Shown one piece after another: positions 45,243-54,936 of a DNA stretch of 64,000 nucleotides. A program made the translations under genes and the position numbers. Where the stretch lies: assembly GCA_029961055.1 (NCBI GenBank), contig JASBVM010000023.1, positions 124,001 to 188,000 on the forward strand. Direction: 5' to 3'. Under the pieces are notes generated by a model, which was not told where the DNA came from, searched no databases, and worked only from the letters and a program-made list of their open reading frames with translations. Positions within the stretch are counted from its first letter, which is position 1. Each line of letters opens with the position of its first letter. The stretch comes from Bacillota bacterium. GTDB taxonomy: Bacteria > Bacillota > Sulfobacillia > JAIMAT01.

Positions 45243-46520
45243 TCACCGGAAGAGGAGCGAAAGATTGGCCGACCCCAGGAGGATGCCGAGCCCGAGGATG
45301 GCGGCCAGCGCGGCGGTGCCGGCGGCGACGGCGAACCAGACGGCGCTGGTGGCCAGGTGGCCCAGGATGCCGGGCAGCGCGCCCGCCCCCCAGGGCTCGA
45401 TCACCGCCTGGCCGAAGCGGAGGGCGAGGCTGACCGCGACCAGCTTGAGGATGGGGAGCGCCGCCACCAGGAAGACGCCGGCCATGCCCACGAGGCCCAG
45501 GCCGTTCCGCAGCAGGAGCGCCGAGGTGAGCACCAGCTCGACGGCGTCGGAGAACATGCCGCCCACCACCGGGATGAAGGCCTTGGCCGAGAACTTGGCC
45601 GCCCGCAGCGCGGCGCCGTCGGCGACCGCGCCGCCGATCCCCTGGACGCTGACCACGCCCAGGAAGAGCGCGAAGATCAGCCCCAGCGCCAGCACCGCAA
45701 GCTCGCGCAGGAAGCCGGCGAAGCCGGTCAGCTGGAAGCGCTCGCCCATCCGCCCCACCATGCCCACCACCGCGGAGAGGAAGAGGAGCGGCAGGACCAG
45801 CCGGTCCAGGACGTCCGCCAGCAGGGTGACCACGAAGAGGAGGGCCGGATGGGCCAGCGTCGCCGTGGCCACGTTGGCCGTCCCCACCAGGAGCGCCATC
45901 AGCACCGGCAGGAGCGCCAGCAGCCAGTCGTGGACGTCCTGGACCATGGAGCGGACCGTCTGCATGAGCAGGGTGAGCTGGGCGGCGGCGATCAGGAAGA
46001 GGACCAGGTGGACGGCGAGCTGCGCCAGGTCCGCCACCTCCTCCCCTCCCCCCACCCGGAGCTGCTGGAGGACGGCGGCCAGCGCCCCCAGGAGGAGGAG
46101 CTGCAGGAGGAGGCCGGTCGCGGTCACCACCTCCCGGCCCAGCGAGCTCAGGAGCCAGCGGGCCACGTCGGCCGGCTGCCAGGGAAGGCCGCCGCCGCTC
46201 AGCACCTGGCGGAGGGCGGAGCCGTCCAGGCGGGGCGCCGACGGCCCCGCCCTCCGTTCCGCCTCCGCCAGGAGCCGTTCCACGCGCGTCAGGTCCAGCG
46301 CCTGCTGCTGCTCCTGGACCAGCCGTCCGATCTCCTGGCGGGCGGGGTCGGAGCCTGCCGGCGCGGGCGGCGCCGGCACGCCGGGGGCGGAGGCCCGCAG
46401 CGGCGCGCCGAGCCAGAGCAGGGCCGCCAGCGCCAGGGGCACGGCAAGGAGCCGGCGCCGAGCCGGGGAGCGGAACCCGCCTCCGGGTCGGGCGGAGCGC
46501 GGTCGGGGCCGCTGGAACAA
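45243..46520 (-). CDS. spoIIIAE: Stage III sporulation protein AE
   Basis: 425 residues from TTG 46520, chosen because GGAGGTGA lies 5 nt upstream. An N-terminal signal-like helix (LLAVPLALAALLWLG) is followed by about eight membrane segments, among them VLFLIAAAQLTLLMQTV, LALGLIFALFLGVVSVQG and KAFIPVVGGMFSDAVELVL. The polytopic protein is an export-gate-like part of the SpoIIIA-SpoIIQ channel. Located between spoIIIAD and spoIIIAF. Confidence 0.93.
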   Translation of the reverse strand: MFQRPRPRSARPGGGFRSPARRRLLAVPLALAALLWLGAPLRASAPGVPAPPAPAGSDPARQEIGRLVQEQQQALDLTRVERLLAEAERRAGPSAPRLDGSALRQVLSGGGLPWQPADVARWLLSSLGREVVTATGLLLQLLLLGALAAVLQQLRVGGGEEVADLAQLAVHLVLFLIAAAQLTLLMQTVRSMVQDVHDWLLALLPVLMALLVGTANVATATLAHPALLFVVTLLADVLDRLVLPLLFLSAVVGMVGRMGERFQLTGFAGFLRELAVLALGLIFALFLGVVSVQGIGGAVADGAALRAAKFSAKAFIPVVGGMFSDAVELVLTSALLLRNGLGLVGMAGVFLVAALPILKLVAVSLALRFGQAVIEPWGAGALPGILGHLATSAVWFAVAAGTAALAAILGLGILLGSANLSLLFR

Positions 46521-46552
46521 GGGCTCACCTCCCGGCACGGTACGGGCCGAGG

Positions 46553-46945
46553 TCAGATCCTGGCGAGGAGGCCGAGGACGGCCTGGACCACGGAGCGGAG
46601 GATGGGCACCGCCAGCACCAGCACCAGGATCTGGCCGGCCAGCTCGATGCGCGAGGCGACGGCCGACTCGCCGGCGTCGCGCGCCACGTCCGCCGTCAGC
46701 TGGACCAGGTAGGCGATGGCGATCACCCGGAGCAGGACGCCGACGAAGGCCAGGTTCACCTGAGAGCGGGCGGCCAGCTCGCTGATCAGGCCCACCACCT
46801 GGCCCAGGTAGGGGAGCACCACCAGGAGCAGGAGGATCCCCGCGCCCAGGCTGAGGAGCGTGGCCACCGCGCTCTGCTGGTGGCGGAGCACGCCCAGCAG
46901 GACGACCACGGTCACGCCGATTCCCACAACTTGGAAGAGGGTCAT
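46553..46945 (-). CDS. spoIIIAD: Stage III sporulation protein AD
   Basis: 130 residues, four membrane helices. Start MTLFQVVGIGVTVVVLLGVLR split at residue 20, and the VNLAFVGVLLRVIAIAYLVQL block in the middle; ends in ILRSVVQAVLGLLARI. Short export-gate-like protein of the mother-cell SpoIIIA complex. 21 nt downstream of spoIIIAC. Confidence 0.93.
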   Translation of the reverse strand: MTLFQVVGIGVTVVVLLGVLRHQQSAVATLLSLGAGILLLLVVLPYLGQVVGLISELAARSQVNLAFVGVLLRVIAIAYLVQLTADVARDAGESAVASRIELAGQILVLVLAVPILRSVVQAVLGLLARI

Positions 46946-46966
46946 GGGCCACCCGTCCCGTCCCGC

Positions 46967-47167
46967 TCAGATCTGGAAGATGGCGCGGACGGTCTGGAAG
47001 AGGTCGGCGATCATGCGCACCACCAGCCAGAGCACCACCACCACGCCGCCCAGGGAGACCAGCCAGGCGAACTCCTTCCTGTCGGCTTGGGTGAGGACGC
47101 TGACGATCACGGCGATCAGGATGCCGATGCCGGCGATCTGCCAGACGAGCTGCACGTTGGGGACCAT
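46967..47167 (-). CDS. spoIIIAC: Stage III sporulation protein AC
   Basis: 66 residues from ATG 47167 with GGAGGTGG upstream; the frame upstream of this ATG is not used. Two membrane helices: IAGIGILIAVIVSVLTQADR and WLVSLGGVVVVLWLVVRMI. Length matches B. subtilis SpoIIIAC (68). It resembles the FliQ/SctS export-gate proteins in size and topology. Confidence 0.93.
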   Translation of the reverse strand: MVPNVQLVWQIAGIGILIAVIVSVLTQADRKEFAWLVSLGGVVVVLWLVVRMIADLFQTVRAIFQI

Positions 47168-47229
47168 GCCGCCACCTCCGCCCTTCCGGAGTCCGCCGCC
47201 GCTTCCGGGCCTTCCGCCCCCTGCGCCGT

Positions 47230-47757
47230 TCAGAGCGCCACGACGGCCAGCAGGAGCCCGCCGAAGAAGCCGAGCGAGCGCCACATCCGCGCCGTCCGCT
47301 CCGCCTCGCCGCGCAGCGCCGCCTCCCGCGCCCCCAGCTCCGTGGCGCAGTGCTCCAGGTGGCGGAGTTGGTCCTCGCGATGGCTCAACCCCAGGGCCGG
47401 GGCCAGCCGCCGGAGAGGCGCCAGGTCGGCGGCGCCCAGGCCCCTCTCCTCGCCCAGCGCCGCCACCGCCCGCTCCCAGATGGGGCCGAGCGGCTGGTCG
47501 GGTGCCGCCGCCATCTCCCGGGAGACCCGGCGGAAGAGGAGACCCGCGCTGCCCGGGGCGCTCCCCCCCAGGTCGGCGAGCACCTCGGGCAAGGGCCGGG
47601 CGGCGTAGTCGACCTGGCTCATGAGCAGGCGCAGGCCGGCCTGCAGCTCCGCCAGCTCCCGAGGGCGCCGGTGGACGCTCCAGGCCAGCAGCTGGCCGGT
47701 CAGGGTGGAGCCGCCCACCACCAGCGCGAAGCCGGCCGCCTGCAGGAGGAGGCTCAC
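47230..47757 (-). CDS. spoIIIAB: Stage III sporulation protein AB
   Basis: 175 residues from GTG 47757 (GTGA overlap with spoIIIAA). N-terminal helix LLLQAAGFALVVGGSTL, then RRPRELAELQAGLRLLMSQVDY near 29-50, PLPEVLADLG, and a C-terminal helix SLGFFGGLLLAVVAL. This layout, related to type II secretion GspF domains, is characteristic of SpoIIIAB. Part of the mother-cell channel operon. Confidence 0.92.
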   Translation of the reverse strand: MSLLLQAAGFALVVGGSTLTGQLLAWSVHRRPRELAELQAGLRLLMSQVDYAARPLPEVLADLGGSAPGSAGLLFRRVSREMAAAPDQPLGPIWERAVAALGEERGLGAADLAPLRRLAPALGLSHREDQLRHLEHCATELGAREAALRGEAERTARMWRSLGFFGGLLLAVVAL

Positions 47758-48794
47758 GGCAGGAGTCGCCGTCCCTCGGCCGAGGAGACCGCCAGCTCCG
47801 TCCAGCGGTCGCTCAGCCTCCGCCCGCCGGCCTCCCGGACGGCGCGGAGGCCGAAGCGCCCGCCGCGCCGCTCCAGCTCGATCACCCGCTGAAAGAAGCG
47901 CCCTTCCAGAAGGGGGGCGAGGAGGCGGCGCTGGCGCGCTTCCTCCCAGGAGGCGGCATGGGCCGAGCTCCAGACCGCCACGCCGCTGCGCGCGGCCTCC
48001 GCCAGCGCCCGCGCGTCCTCCGGCCGGCCCAGCTCGTCGCAGACGAGGAGTTCGGGGTTGAGCGCGCGCAGGGCGATGGCGAAGGCCTCGGCCTTGGGCC
48101 CGCCCTCGATCACGTCGGTGGCGGCGCCCACCGCCAGGGTGGGCTGCGAGCCGGAGAGGGCGGCGATCTCGAAGCGTTCGTCGACCAGGACCGTGCGGAA
48201 GGGACGGCCGCCGGGGAAGGGTGTCTCGCCGTCGCCCGCCGCCCGGCTCAGGTCCCGCAGGAGGGTGGTCTTGCCGCTGCCGGGCGGGCCCAGGAGGAGC
48301 GCCGACAGCGGTCGCCCCGCCTCCAGCAGCCAGGGGAGGAGCGGCCGGGCCACGCCGGGCGCCTCGTGGGCGACGCGCAGGCTGATCGAGGAGACCTCGC
48401 GCACCGTGCGGATGTGGCCGCCCTCGCTGTCCAGCCGGCCGGCCAGCCCGGCCCGGTGGCCGCCGGGCAGGGTGACGAACCCCTGGCGCAGCTCCTCCTG
48501 CCAGGCGTAGAGCGAGTGGCCGGTGATCAGCTCCAGGCTCCGCCGCACTTCCTCGCCGCGGACGGGCCGGCCCCGGGCCGCGGGAACCGGACGGCCGCCG
48601 CCCTCCAGGAAGAGCGTCTCGCCCCCCACCACCAGCGCCAGCGGCCGCCCGGCACGGAGCCGGACCTCCTCCCAGGGAGGCGGAACCCGCAGCAGGGCGG
48701 CCTCCAGCGTGCCCCTCAGCTCCTGGGGCAGGAAGCGGAGGATCTGTCGCTCCCCGCCCCCGGCCTCCTCCGCTCCGCTCCACACCCGCGCCAT
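47754..48794 (-). CDS. spoIIIAA: Stage III sporulation protein AA (ATPase)
   Basis: 346 residues. Secretion-superfamily ATPase: N-terminal LRFLPQELRGTLEAAL and VRLRAGRPLALVV, Walker A ALLLGPPGSGKTTLLRDL near 175-192, Walker B LLVCDELGRPEDARAL, and SAHAASWEEA. It powers the SpoIIIA-SpoIIQ channel. First gene of the operon, with GGGGAGGCA upstream and a strong terminator isolating it from the preceding gene. Confidence 0.95.
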   Translation of the reverse strand: MARVWSGAEEAGGGERQILRFLPQELRGTLEAALLRVPPPWEEVRLRAGRPLALVVGGETLFLEGGGRPVPAARGRPVRGEEVRRSLELITGHSLYAWQEELRQGFVTLPGGHRAGLAGRLDSEGGHIRTVREVSSISLRVAHEAPGVARPLLPWLLEAGRPLSALLLGPPGSGKTTLLRDLSRAAGDGETPFPGGRPFRTVLVDERFEIAALSGSQPTLAVGAATDVIEGGPKAEAFAIALRALNPELLVCDELGRPEDARALAEAARSGVAVWSSAHAASWEEARQRRLLAPLLEGRFFQRVIELERRGGRFGLRAVREAGGRRLSDRWTELAVSSAEGRRLLP

Positions 48795-48842
48795 CCGGGA
48801 CGTGCCTCCCCGATGTCCATGGATATGGGCGGGCGGAAGCGG

Positions 48843-48847
48843 GTATG
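48843..48847 (-). promoter_or_regulatory. Possible sigma-E -10 core upstream of spoIIIAA
   Basis: Minus-strand GCGCATACCCG contains CATAC, the core of the mother-cell sigma-E -10 (CATACAnT), about 50 nt before the spoIIIAA ATG and just after a terminator. No AT-rich -35 is visible, so this is weak; it is noted because spoIIIA is sigma-E dependent in Bacillus. Confidence 0.25.
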
Positions 48848-48907
48848 CGCCCGGCTGCCCGGCGGCGGACCGGCCCGGGGCAGGGGGGCGCCCCGGAGGC
48901 CGGAACC

Positions 48908-48953
48908 GAAAAGGAGGGGCTCGGCCGGATCCTCTCCGGTCCGGCCGAGCCCC
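48908..48953 (-). terminator. Intrinsic terminator after the CD1247-like gene
   Basis: Perfect 14-bp stem GGGGCTCGGCCGGA / TCCGGCCGAGCCCC (48940-48953 and 48916-48929 on the plus strand) followed on the minus strand by TCCTTTTCGG. It begins about 30 nt after the 48984 stop and separates this gene from spoIIIAA. The clearest intrinsic terminator in the window. Confidence 0.85.
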
Positions 48954-48983
48954 CGCGCTCGCGACATGCCGGGACCCCGCTTC

Positions 48984-49577
48984 TCAGGTCCGCTCTTCGG
49001 GTACCAGGGTGACGGCTCCGTTCCGCTCCGTGCCACCCCGCTCGCGGCGGCCGGCATGCATCCGCGCCCGGCCCCCGAGGCGCTCGCCGCGCTCCTCCCC
49101 GGAGCGGCCCGTGCGTCTCTCGCGGCGCTCGCCGCGCTCCATCCGCACCTTCTCGCCGCAGTTGGGGCAGATCAGCTCCACCCGCCCCTCCTCGTCGGCG
49201 AAGTCGGACGGCTGGAACTCCAGCACCAGGCCGCAGTTGGGGCACTCCACCGACGCCGTCGCTTGCTCGCCCGCGCGCTCCTCGGCCATGCCGCCATCCC
49301 GGGGACGGCCCTCGGCCGAGCCGGTGTCCGTCCCCTCCTCCCCGGCGGACTGCCAGAACTCGTTCTCCACCTGGGCGAGGTCCTCGTCGACGCTCTGCAC
49401 GTACTCGTCCAGCTCGGAGGCGTCCTCCCGGAGCGCCTCCAGTTCCTCGGCCAAGCCGTCCAGAACGTCGAGGATGCCGCGCATCAGCTCCCCCGTCTGG
49501 CCGTCCATCCGCTCCAGCCCGTTGGCCAGGCCGTGGAGGTAGGCGATGCGACCCTGCAGCTCCTCCATGACGCTCAT
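48984..49577 (-). CDS. CD1247-like protein with C-terminal zinc ribbon
   Basis: 197 residues. Residues 1-75 form an acidic helical domain (RIAYLHGLANGLERMDGQTG, LDGLAEELEALREDASELDEY) like the N-terminal domain of Clostridioides CD1247. A four-cysteine zinc ribbon follows: ECPNCGLVLEF and LICPNCGEKV (about 111-145). The last 50 residues are Arg/Gly/Glu-rich and probably disordered. Function unknown; the family is common in spore formers between efp and spoIIIA. It ends at a strong terminator. Confidence 0.8.
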   Translation of the reverse strand: MSVMEELQGRIAYLHGLANGLERMDGQTGELMRGILDVLDGLAEELEALREDASELDEYVQSVDEDLAQVENEFWQSAGEEGTDTGSAEGRPRDGGMAEERAGEQATASVECPNCGLVLEFQPSDFADEEGRVELICPNCGEKVRMERGERRERRTGRSGEERGERLGGRARMHAGRRERGGTERNGAVTLVPEERT

Positions 49578-49738
49578 CCACCCCCTCGCTCCGCGCTCTC
49601 GGCGCTAGTATCCCCGTCCGAGGTGGCACAGCGGCCTGCGAGGGGGCGGCCAATTGCTCCTAAGCCATCCGGACCCGGCCAACTCCGGCAAAGCCGGTGC
49701 AACCGGGCGGAAGACGCCGGACGGCGGGACCGCGGATC

Positions 49739-50296
49739 TCAGGCGCGGCCGATGTACTCGCCGGTCCGGGTGTCGATGCGGAGGACGTCGCCGGTCTCGA
49801 TGAAGAGCGGCACGCGCACCGAGACGCCGGTCTCCAGCTTCGCGCTCTTGGTGGCGTTGGAGGCGGTGTCGCCGCGGACGCCCGGCTCGGTCTCCACCAC
49901 CCGGAGCTCCACCACGTTGGGCATGTGGACGCCGAGCACGCGCCCCTCGTGCAGCACCAGGTCGACCGGCATGTTCTCCTTCAGGAAGCGGACCTGCTCC
50001 CCGAACATCTCCCGAGGCACCGGGAACTGCTCGAACGTCTCGTTGTCCATGATGAAGTAGGTGTCGCCGCTCGGGTAGAGATACTGCCCCGGCCGGCGCT
50101 CCACGATCGCCTGCTCCACCTTGACGCCGGCGTTGAAGGTCCGCTCGTAGAGCGCCCCGGTGGAGAGGTTGCGCAGCGTCGCCCGGACGAAGGCCGGACC
50201 CTTGCCCGGCTTGACGTGCTGCGACTCCACCACCTCGTGGATCTGGCCGTCCAGGACGATGAAGACGCCGGAATGGAAATCGTTGGTCGAGATCAT
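49739..50296 (-). CDS. efp: Elongation factor P
   Basis: 185 residues from ATG 50296, with GAGAGGTG upstream. Three OB-like domains; the tip lysine K32 in KPGKGPAFVR, VKVEQAIVERRPGQYLYPSG split across 58-78, and the C-terminal SVRVPLFIETGDVLRIDTRTGEY. EF-P rescues ribosomes at polyproline stretches, which are abundant in this GC-rich proteome. Directly follows pepP, as in B. subtilis pepP-efp-spoIIIA. Confidence 0.97.
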   Translation of the reverse strand: MISTNDFHSGVFIVLDGQIHEVVESQHVKPGKGPAFVRATLRNLSTGALYERTFNAGVKVEQAIVERRPGQYLYPSGDTYFIMDNETFEQFPVPREMFGEQVRFLKENMPVDLVLHEGRVLGVHMPNVVELRVVETEPGVRGDTASNATKSAKLETGVSVRVPLFIETGDVLRIDTRTGEYIGRA

Positions 50297-50403
50297 GGCA
50301 CCTCTCCCTCGCCGAGCCCGCTCCCCGGCCGGTGCGGCCGCCGGGCCGCGCCGGCCGCCGGCCGGCTCCGCCCGTCCGAGCGCCGGGGGCCGGGTCCCGG
50401 GTC

Positions 50404-51483
50404 CTAAAGGATGCGAAGCTCCTTCGGGCTGGAGCAGAGATTCCGGCATCCGTCCTCGGTCACCACCACGGTGTCCTCGATGCGGACGCCTCCCCACCCC
50501 GGCCGGTAGATGCCCGGCTCCACGGTGACCACCATGCCCGGCTCCAGGAGGTCCTCGCTCCCGGAGGCCAGGCGCGGCGCCTCATGGACGTCCAGGCCGA
50601 CCCCGTGGCCGAGACTGTGGCCGAAGGCGGGGCCGAAGCCCTCCGCGGCGATCAGCTGGCGCGCCACCGCGTCGACGTCGCCCCCGCGGACGCCCGCGCG
50701 GACCGCCGCCAGGCCCGCCGCCTGCGCCTGGCGGACGATCTCGTAGATCCGCCGCTGCTCCTCGTCCGCGCGGCCGACGGCCACCGTCCGGGTGATGTCG
50801 GCGGCATACCCCCGCCAGCTGGCGCCGAAGTCGATGGTGACCAGGTCGCCCGCCTCCACGCGCCGCTCCGAGGCGTACCCGTGCGGGAGCGCGCCGCGCG
50901 GGCCCGATGCGACGATGAACTCGAAGGCGACCCCCTCCGCGCCGCGCCTCCGCATGGCGAACTCCAGGGCGAGGGCGAACTCCGCCTCGCGGACGCCCGG
51001 CTTGAGCAGGGGGAGCGTCTCCTCCAGCGCTTCCTCGGAGATCCGGCAGGCGGTGGCGACCGCCTCCACCTCCTCCGGCTCCTTGACACGCCGAAGCTCC
51101 TCCACCAGGTCCTGGTCGGGGAGCACCTCCAGGCCCTCCCAGCGCCGGCGGAGCTCCTCGCCGGCCGCCCAGGAGAGGTCGCCCGCCTCGAAGCCGACGC
51201 GCCGGACCGACTCCTCCTCGAGGATGCGCCGCCCGACCGCCAGCATGTCCTCCTCCGGCCCCTGGCCGTGCCGGTGGACCTCGAAGTCCGGTGCCGCCTG
51301 GCGCGCCGCCTCCACGTACCGGAAGTCGGTGATCAGGCAACTCCGGTCGCGGGTGATCAGCAGCGCCCCCGCCGAGGAACGGAAACCGCTCAGATAATAG
51401 CGATTCGGGCCCCGCGTGATCCAGAACGCCTCGTACCCGCGGCGCGCCATCGCCTCGCGCAGCCGTGCCACCCGTCTCTCCAT
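50404..51483 (-). CDS. pepP: Xaa-Pro aminopeptidase, M24 family
   Basis: 359 residues. Creatinase N-terminal domain ([23 protein letters not shown] split at 12-34), then the pita-bread metallopeptidase: metal ligands in VTIDFGA and ADITRTV (two aspartates), [14 protein letters not shown] (histidine), VTVEPGIY and RIEDTVVV (glutamates). Removes N-terminal residues before proline. Corresponds to B. subtilis YqhT/PapA upstream of efp. Confidence 0.94.
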   Translation of the reverse strand: MERRVARLREAMARRGYEAFWITRGPNRYYLSGFRSSAGALLITRDRSCLITDFRYVEAARQAAPDFEVHRHGQGPEEDMLAVGRRILEEESVRRVGFEAGDLSWAAGEELRRRWEGLEVLPDQDLVEELRRVKEPEEVEAVATACRISEEALEETLPLLKPGVREAEFALALEFAMRRRGAEGVAFEFIVASGPRGALPHGYASERRVEAGDLVTIDFGASWRGYAADITRTVAVGRADEEQRRIYEIVRQAQAAGLAAVRAGVRGGDVDAVARQLIAAEGFGPAFGHSLGHGVGLDVHEAPRLASGSEDLLEPGMVVTVEPGIYRPGWGGVRIEDTVVVTEDGCRNLCSSPKELRIL

Positions 51484-51537
51484 CTCTCAGCCTCCCGCTC
51501 CGCTGTCTCCGGCCCCCGGCGAAGGCGCCCCGGCGCC

Positions 51538-52107
51538 TCAGAGCTGGAGCAGCGAGAAGACCGGCGCGTCGAGGCGCCGGCGCCCGCGCAGCTCGCTCAG
51601 CTCCACCAGATAGCAGAAGCCGGCCACCTCTCCGCCCAGCTCGCCGATCAGCCGGGCCGCCGCCGCGCTGGTGCCGCCGGTGGCCAGCAGGTCGTCCACC
51701 ACCAGCAGCCGGTCGCCCGGCCGGACCGCGTCCTCGTGCACCTCCAGCGCCGCCTGCCCGTACTCCAGCTCGAAGTCGACGCGACGGACGCGGGCCGGGA
51801 GCTTGCCCGGCTTCCGCAGCGGCACGAAGGGCAGGTCCAGCGCCAGCGCCAGGGGCACCGCGAAGAGGAAGCCCCGCGACTCGATCCCCGCCACCGCCCC
51901 CAGCGGCTGGTCGCGGTAGTGGTCGGCCATGCGGCGGACCACCGCGCGCATCGCCGCCGGGTCGTGCAGGAGCGGCGTGATGTCCCGGAAGAGGACGCCG
52001 GGGACCGGGAAGTCGGGGATCTCGCGGATCAGGGAGCGGATCTCCGGCGTTCCCGGGCCCTCGCCGCGGGCTTCCTGGGGATCGGCGGCCGGTTCGCTGC
52101 GGGTCAT
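51538..52107 (-). CDS. apt: Adenine phosphoribosyltransferase
   Basis: 189 residues from ATG 52107, overlapping the glyA stop by 4 nt. Core motifs: [21 protein letters not shown] split across 26-47, [23 protein letters not shown], and the PRPP loop [18 protein letters not shown] near 134-151. Converts adenine and PRPP to AMP. The first 20 residues are an extra low-complexity N-terminus. Confidence 0.95.
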   Translation of the reverse strand: MTRSEPAADPQEARGEGPGTPEIRSLIREIPDFPVPGVLFRDITPLLHDPAAMRAVVRRMADHYRDQPLGAVAGIESRGFLFAVPLALALDLPFVPLRKPGKLPARVRRVDFELEYGQAALEVHEDAVRPGDRLLVVDDLLATGGTSAAAARLIGELGGEVAGFCYLVELSELRGRRRLDAPVFSLLQL

Positions 52108-53393
52108 CCAGCCTCTTCCTCCTCCACGGTCGCCCCCTCGTAGGGGAGCGGGAAACGCCGGCAGAGGGCCAGCACCTCGCGATGGATCGACTCGAGGTAG
52201 GCCGTCTCCTCCCGCCGCCGCAGGGCGCTCACGATCCACTCGCCGATCCGGCGCATCTCCTCCGGGCCCATGCCCCGGGTGGTCAGGGCCGGCGTGCCCA
52301 GCCGGATGCCCGAGGTGACCGTGGGCTTGGCGGTGTCGAAGGGGATGACGTTCTTGTTGACCGTGATGCCGACGCGCGCCAGGATATCCTCCGCCTCCCT
52401 GCCGGTCAAGCCGAGCGCCCCCACCTTGGCCAGCATCAGGTGGTTGTCGGTGCCGCCGGAGACCAGGGGCAGCCCGTGCTCCTGGAGCGTCTCGGCGAGC
52501 ACCCGGGCGTTCTCCACCACCCGCTCCTGGTACCGCCGGAACGAGGGCTGGAGCGCCTCCCCGAAGCAGACCGCCTTGGCCGCGATGACGTGTTCCAGGG
52601 GGCCGCCCTGGATGCCGGGGAAGACGGCGTGGTCGACGGCGCGCGCCTCGGCGCCGGTGGTCAGGATGAAGCCCGAGCGCGGCCCGCGCAGCGTCTTGTG
52701 GGTGGTGGAGGTGACGTACTCGGCGTGGCCCACCGGCGTCGGGTGGAGCCCCGCCGCCACCAGCCCGGCGATGTGGGCCATGTCCACCATCAGCTTGGCG
52801 CCGACGGCACGGGCGATCTCGGCGAACCGGGCGAAGTCGATGGTCCTGGGGTAGGCGCTCGCCCCCGCCACGATCAGCTTGGGCCGGGTCTCCTCGGCCA
52901 GGCGGGCGACCTCGTCGTAGTCGATGCGCTCGCTCTCGCGGTCGACGCCGTAGGCGACGAAGCGGTACCAGCGGCCCGAGAAGTTGACCGGGCTCCCGTG
53001 GGTCAGGTGACCGCCGTGGTTGAGGTTCATGCCCAGCACCGTGTCGCCCGGTTCCAGCGCCGCGTAGTAGACGGCCATGTTCGCCTGGGCTCCGGAGTGG
53101 GGCTGGACGTTGGCGTGCTCGGCGCCGAAGAGTCGCTCGGCCCGCTCCTGCGCCAGCCGCTCCACCTGGTCGACCACCTCGCAGCCGCCGTAGTAGCGGT
53201 GCCCGGGCGTCCCCTCGGCGTACTTGTTGGTCAGGCAGCTGCCCATCGCCTCCAGGACCGCCGGACTGGTGAAGTTCTCCGAGGCGATCAGCTCCAGCCC
53301 CGCGCCCTGGCGGCGCGCCTCGGCGCGAATCAGCCGCGCCACCTCGGGGTCGGTCCGCTCCAGCTCCCTCATCGTCGACAAGCTCGTGGACAC
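52104..53393 (-). CDS. glyA: Serine hydroxymethyltransferase
   Basis: 429 residues from GTG with GAGAGGTGAG upstream. Fold-type I PLP enzyme: [19 protein letters not shown] split across 34-52, [15 protein letters not shown] near 56-70, [22 protein letters not shown] and the PLP lysine K233 in [12 protein letters not shown]. Interconverts serine and glycine with tetrahydrofolate. Its operon position after gcvT-gcvH-gcvPA-gcvPB joins glycine cleavage to serine and one-carbon supply. Confidence 0.97.
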   Translation of the reverse strand: MSTSLSTMRELERTDPEVARLIRAEARRQGAGLELIASENFTSPAVLEAMGSCLTNKYAEGTPGHRYYGGCEVVDQVERLAQERAERLFGAEHANVQPHSGAQANMAVYYAALEPGDTVLGMNLNHGGHLTHGSPVNFSGRWYRFVAYGVDRESERIDYDEVARLAEETRPKLIVAGASAYPRTIDFARFAEIARAVGAKLMVDMAHIAGLVAAGLHPTPVGHAEYVTSTTHKTLRGPRSGFILTTGAEARAVDHAVFPGIQGGPLEHVIAAKAVCFGEALQPSFRRYQERVVENARVLAETLQEHGLPLVSGGTDNHLMLAKVGALGLTGREAEDILARVGITVNKNVIPFDTAKPTVTSGIRLGTPALTTRGMGPEEMRRIGEWIVSALRRREETAYLESIHREVLALCRRFPLPYEGATVEEEEAG

Positions 53394-53415
53394 GCCCTCA
53401 CCTCTCCCCTCCGGC

Positions 53416-54936
53416 TCACTCTTGCGCCGTCTCCCCGGGCCGGGCGGAGCCCGGCCGCCAGCGGAGCACCGGGTGACGCGCCGCCGTCACCTCGTCCAGC
53501 CTCCGCACGGGCGTGGTGAAGGGAGCCTGGCGAAGCTTCTCCGGCTCCTCGTGCGCCTCGCGGACGATCGCCTCCAGCGCCTCCGCATAGGCGTCCAGGG
53601 TGGCCAGGCTCTCCGTCTCGGTCGGCTCGATCATCAGCGCTTCCTCCACGATCAGGGGGAAGTAGACGGTGCCGGGATGGAAGCCGTAGTCGAGCAGCCG
53701 CTTGGCCACGTCCAGGACGCGGATCCCCGTCTCCCGCTTCAGCCCTGCCCCGGAGAGGACGAACTCGTGCTTGCAGCTCCGGTCGTAGGGCAGGTCGAAG
53801 CTGCGGGCCAGGCGTCGCATCAGGTAGTTGGCGTTGAGGACGGAGCTCTCCGCCACCTGCCGGAGGCCCTCCGCGCCCAGCGTCAGGATGTAGGCATAGG
53901 CGCGGACGGCGACGGCGAAGTTCCCCCAGAAGGCCTGCACCTTGCCGACGCTCCCCGGACCCGGGCGGTCGAGCCCCTCGGGATCGCCCCAGTCGAGGCG
54001 GTAGCGGTCGCCCTCCCGGACCACCAGGGGCCGCGGCAGGAAGCGCTCCAGCCCCGCCACGACGCCCACGGGGCCCGAGCCGGGGCCGCCGCCCCCGTGC
54101 GGGCCGGAGAAGGTCTTGTGCAGGTTGAGGTGGACGATGTCGAAGCCCATGTCGCCCGGCCGGGCGAGGCCCAGGATGGCGTTCAGGTTGGCGCCGTCGT
54201 AGTAGAGGAGGGCGCCCGCCTCGTGCACCCTGCGAGCGATCTCCAGCGTCCGCTCGTCGAAGAGGCCGAGCGTGTTCGGATTGGTCAGCATCAGGGCGGC
54301 CACGTCCGGCCCGAGCACGCGGTCGAGGTCCTCGACGTCGATGCCGCCGCGGGCGTCGGAGCGGACCTCCACCACCTGGTAGCCGGCCATGGCGGCGCTG
54401 GCCGGGTTGGTCCCGTGGGCGGAGTCGGGGACGATCACCCGCGTCCGCTCCTCGCCCCGGCTCTCGTGGTAGGCGCGGACGATGGAGAGGCCGGTGAACT
54501 CGCCCTGGGCGCCGGCCACCGGCTGGAGCGAGAAGCGGGCCATGCCGGTGATCTCCGCCAGCGCCGCCTCCAGCCGCGCCATCAGCTCCAGGGCCCCCTG
54601 CGCGCCCGCCTCGGGCGTCAGCGGGTGGAGGTCGCGGAAACCGGGCAGCGCCGCCATCGCGTCGTTCCGCTTCGGGTTGTACTTCATGGTGCAGGAGCCG
54701 AGCGGGTAGAAGCCGTTGTCGATGGCGTAGTTCATCTCGGAGAGGCGGGTGTAGTGGCGGACCACCTCCGGCTCGGTCACCTCGGGCAGGAGGGGCGGGC
54801 TCTTCCGCAGGAGTCCCTCGGGAAGGCCGGGCAGTTCTCCGCCTGCGGCCTCTTCCGCGTCCGGCACGTCCAGCGGCGGCAGCTCGGCCCCCTGGTGGCC
54901 CGGGCCGCCCAGCTCGTAGATGAGCGGCTCGCTCAT
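53416..54936 (-). CDS. gcvPB: Glycine dehydrogenase (decarboxylating) subunit 2
   Basis: 506 residues from ATG 54936, overlapping the gcvPA stop (ATGA). Motifs: [13 protein letters not shown] near 98-110, [33 protein letters not shown], and the PLP lysine in [20 protein letters not shown]. The C-terminal third has [25 protein letters not shown] in two pieces. Full length for this family (about 485-510). It needs GcvPA for activity; the frame of gcvPA is damaged (see that entry). Confidence 0.95.
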   Translation of the reverse strand: MSEPLIYELGGPGHQGAELPPLDVPDAEEAAGGELPGLPEGLLRKSPPLLPEVTEPEVVRHYTRLSEMNYAIDNGFYPLGSCTMKYNPKRNDAMAALPGFRDLHPLTPEAGAQGALELMARLEAALAEITGMARFSLQPVAGAQGEFTGLSIVRAYHESRGEERTRVIVPDSAHGTNPASAAMAGYQVVEVRSDARGGIDVEDLDRVLGPDVAALMLTNPNTLGLFDERTLEIARRVHEAGALLYYDGANLNAILGLARPGDMGFDIVHLNLHKTFSGPHGGGGPGSGPVGVVAGLERFLPRPLVVREGDRYRLDWGDPEGLDRPGPGSVGKVQAFWGNFAVAVRAYAYILTLGAEGLRQVAESSVLNANYLMRRLARSFDLPYDRSCKHEFVLSGAGLKRETGIRVLDVAKRLLDYGFHPGTVYFPLIVEEALMIEPTETESLATLDAYAEALEAIVREAHEEPEKLRQAPFTTPVRRLDEVTAARHPVLRWRPGSARPGETAQE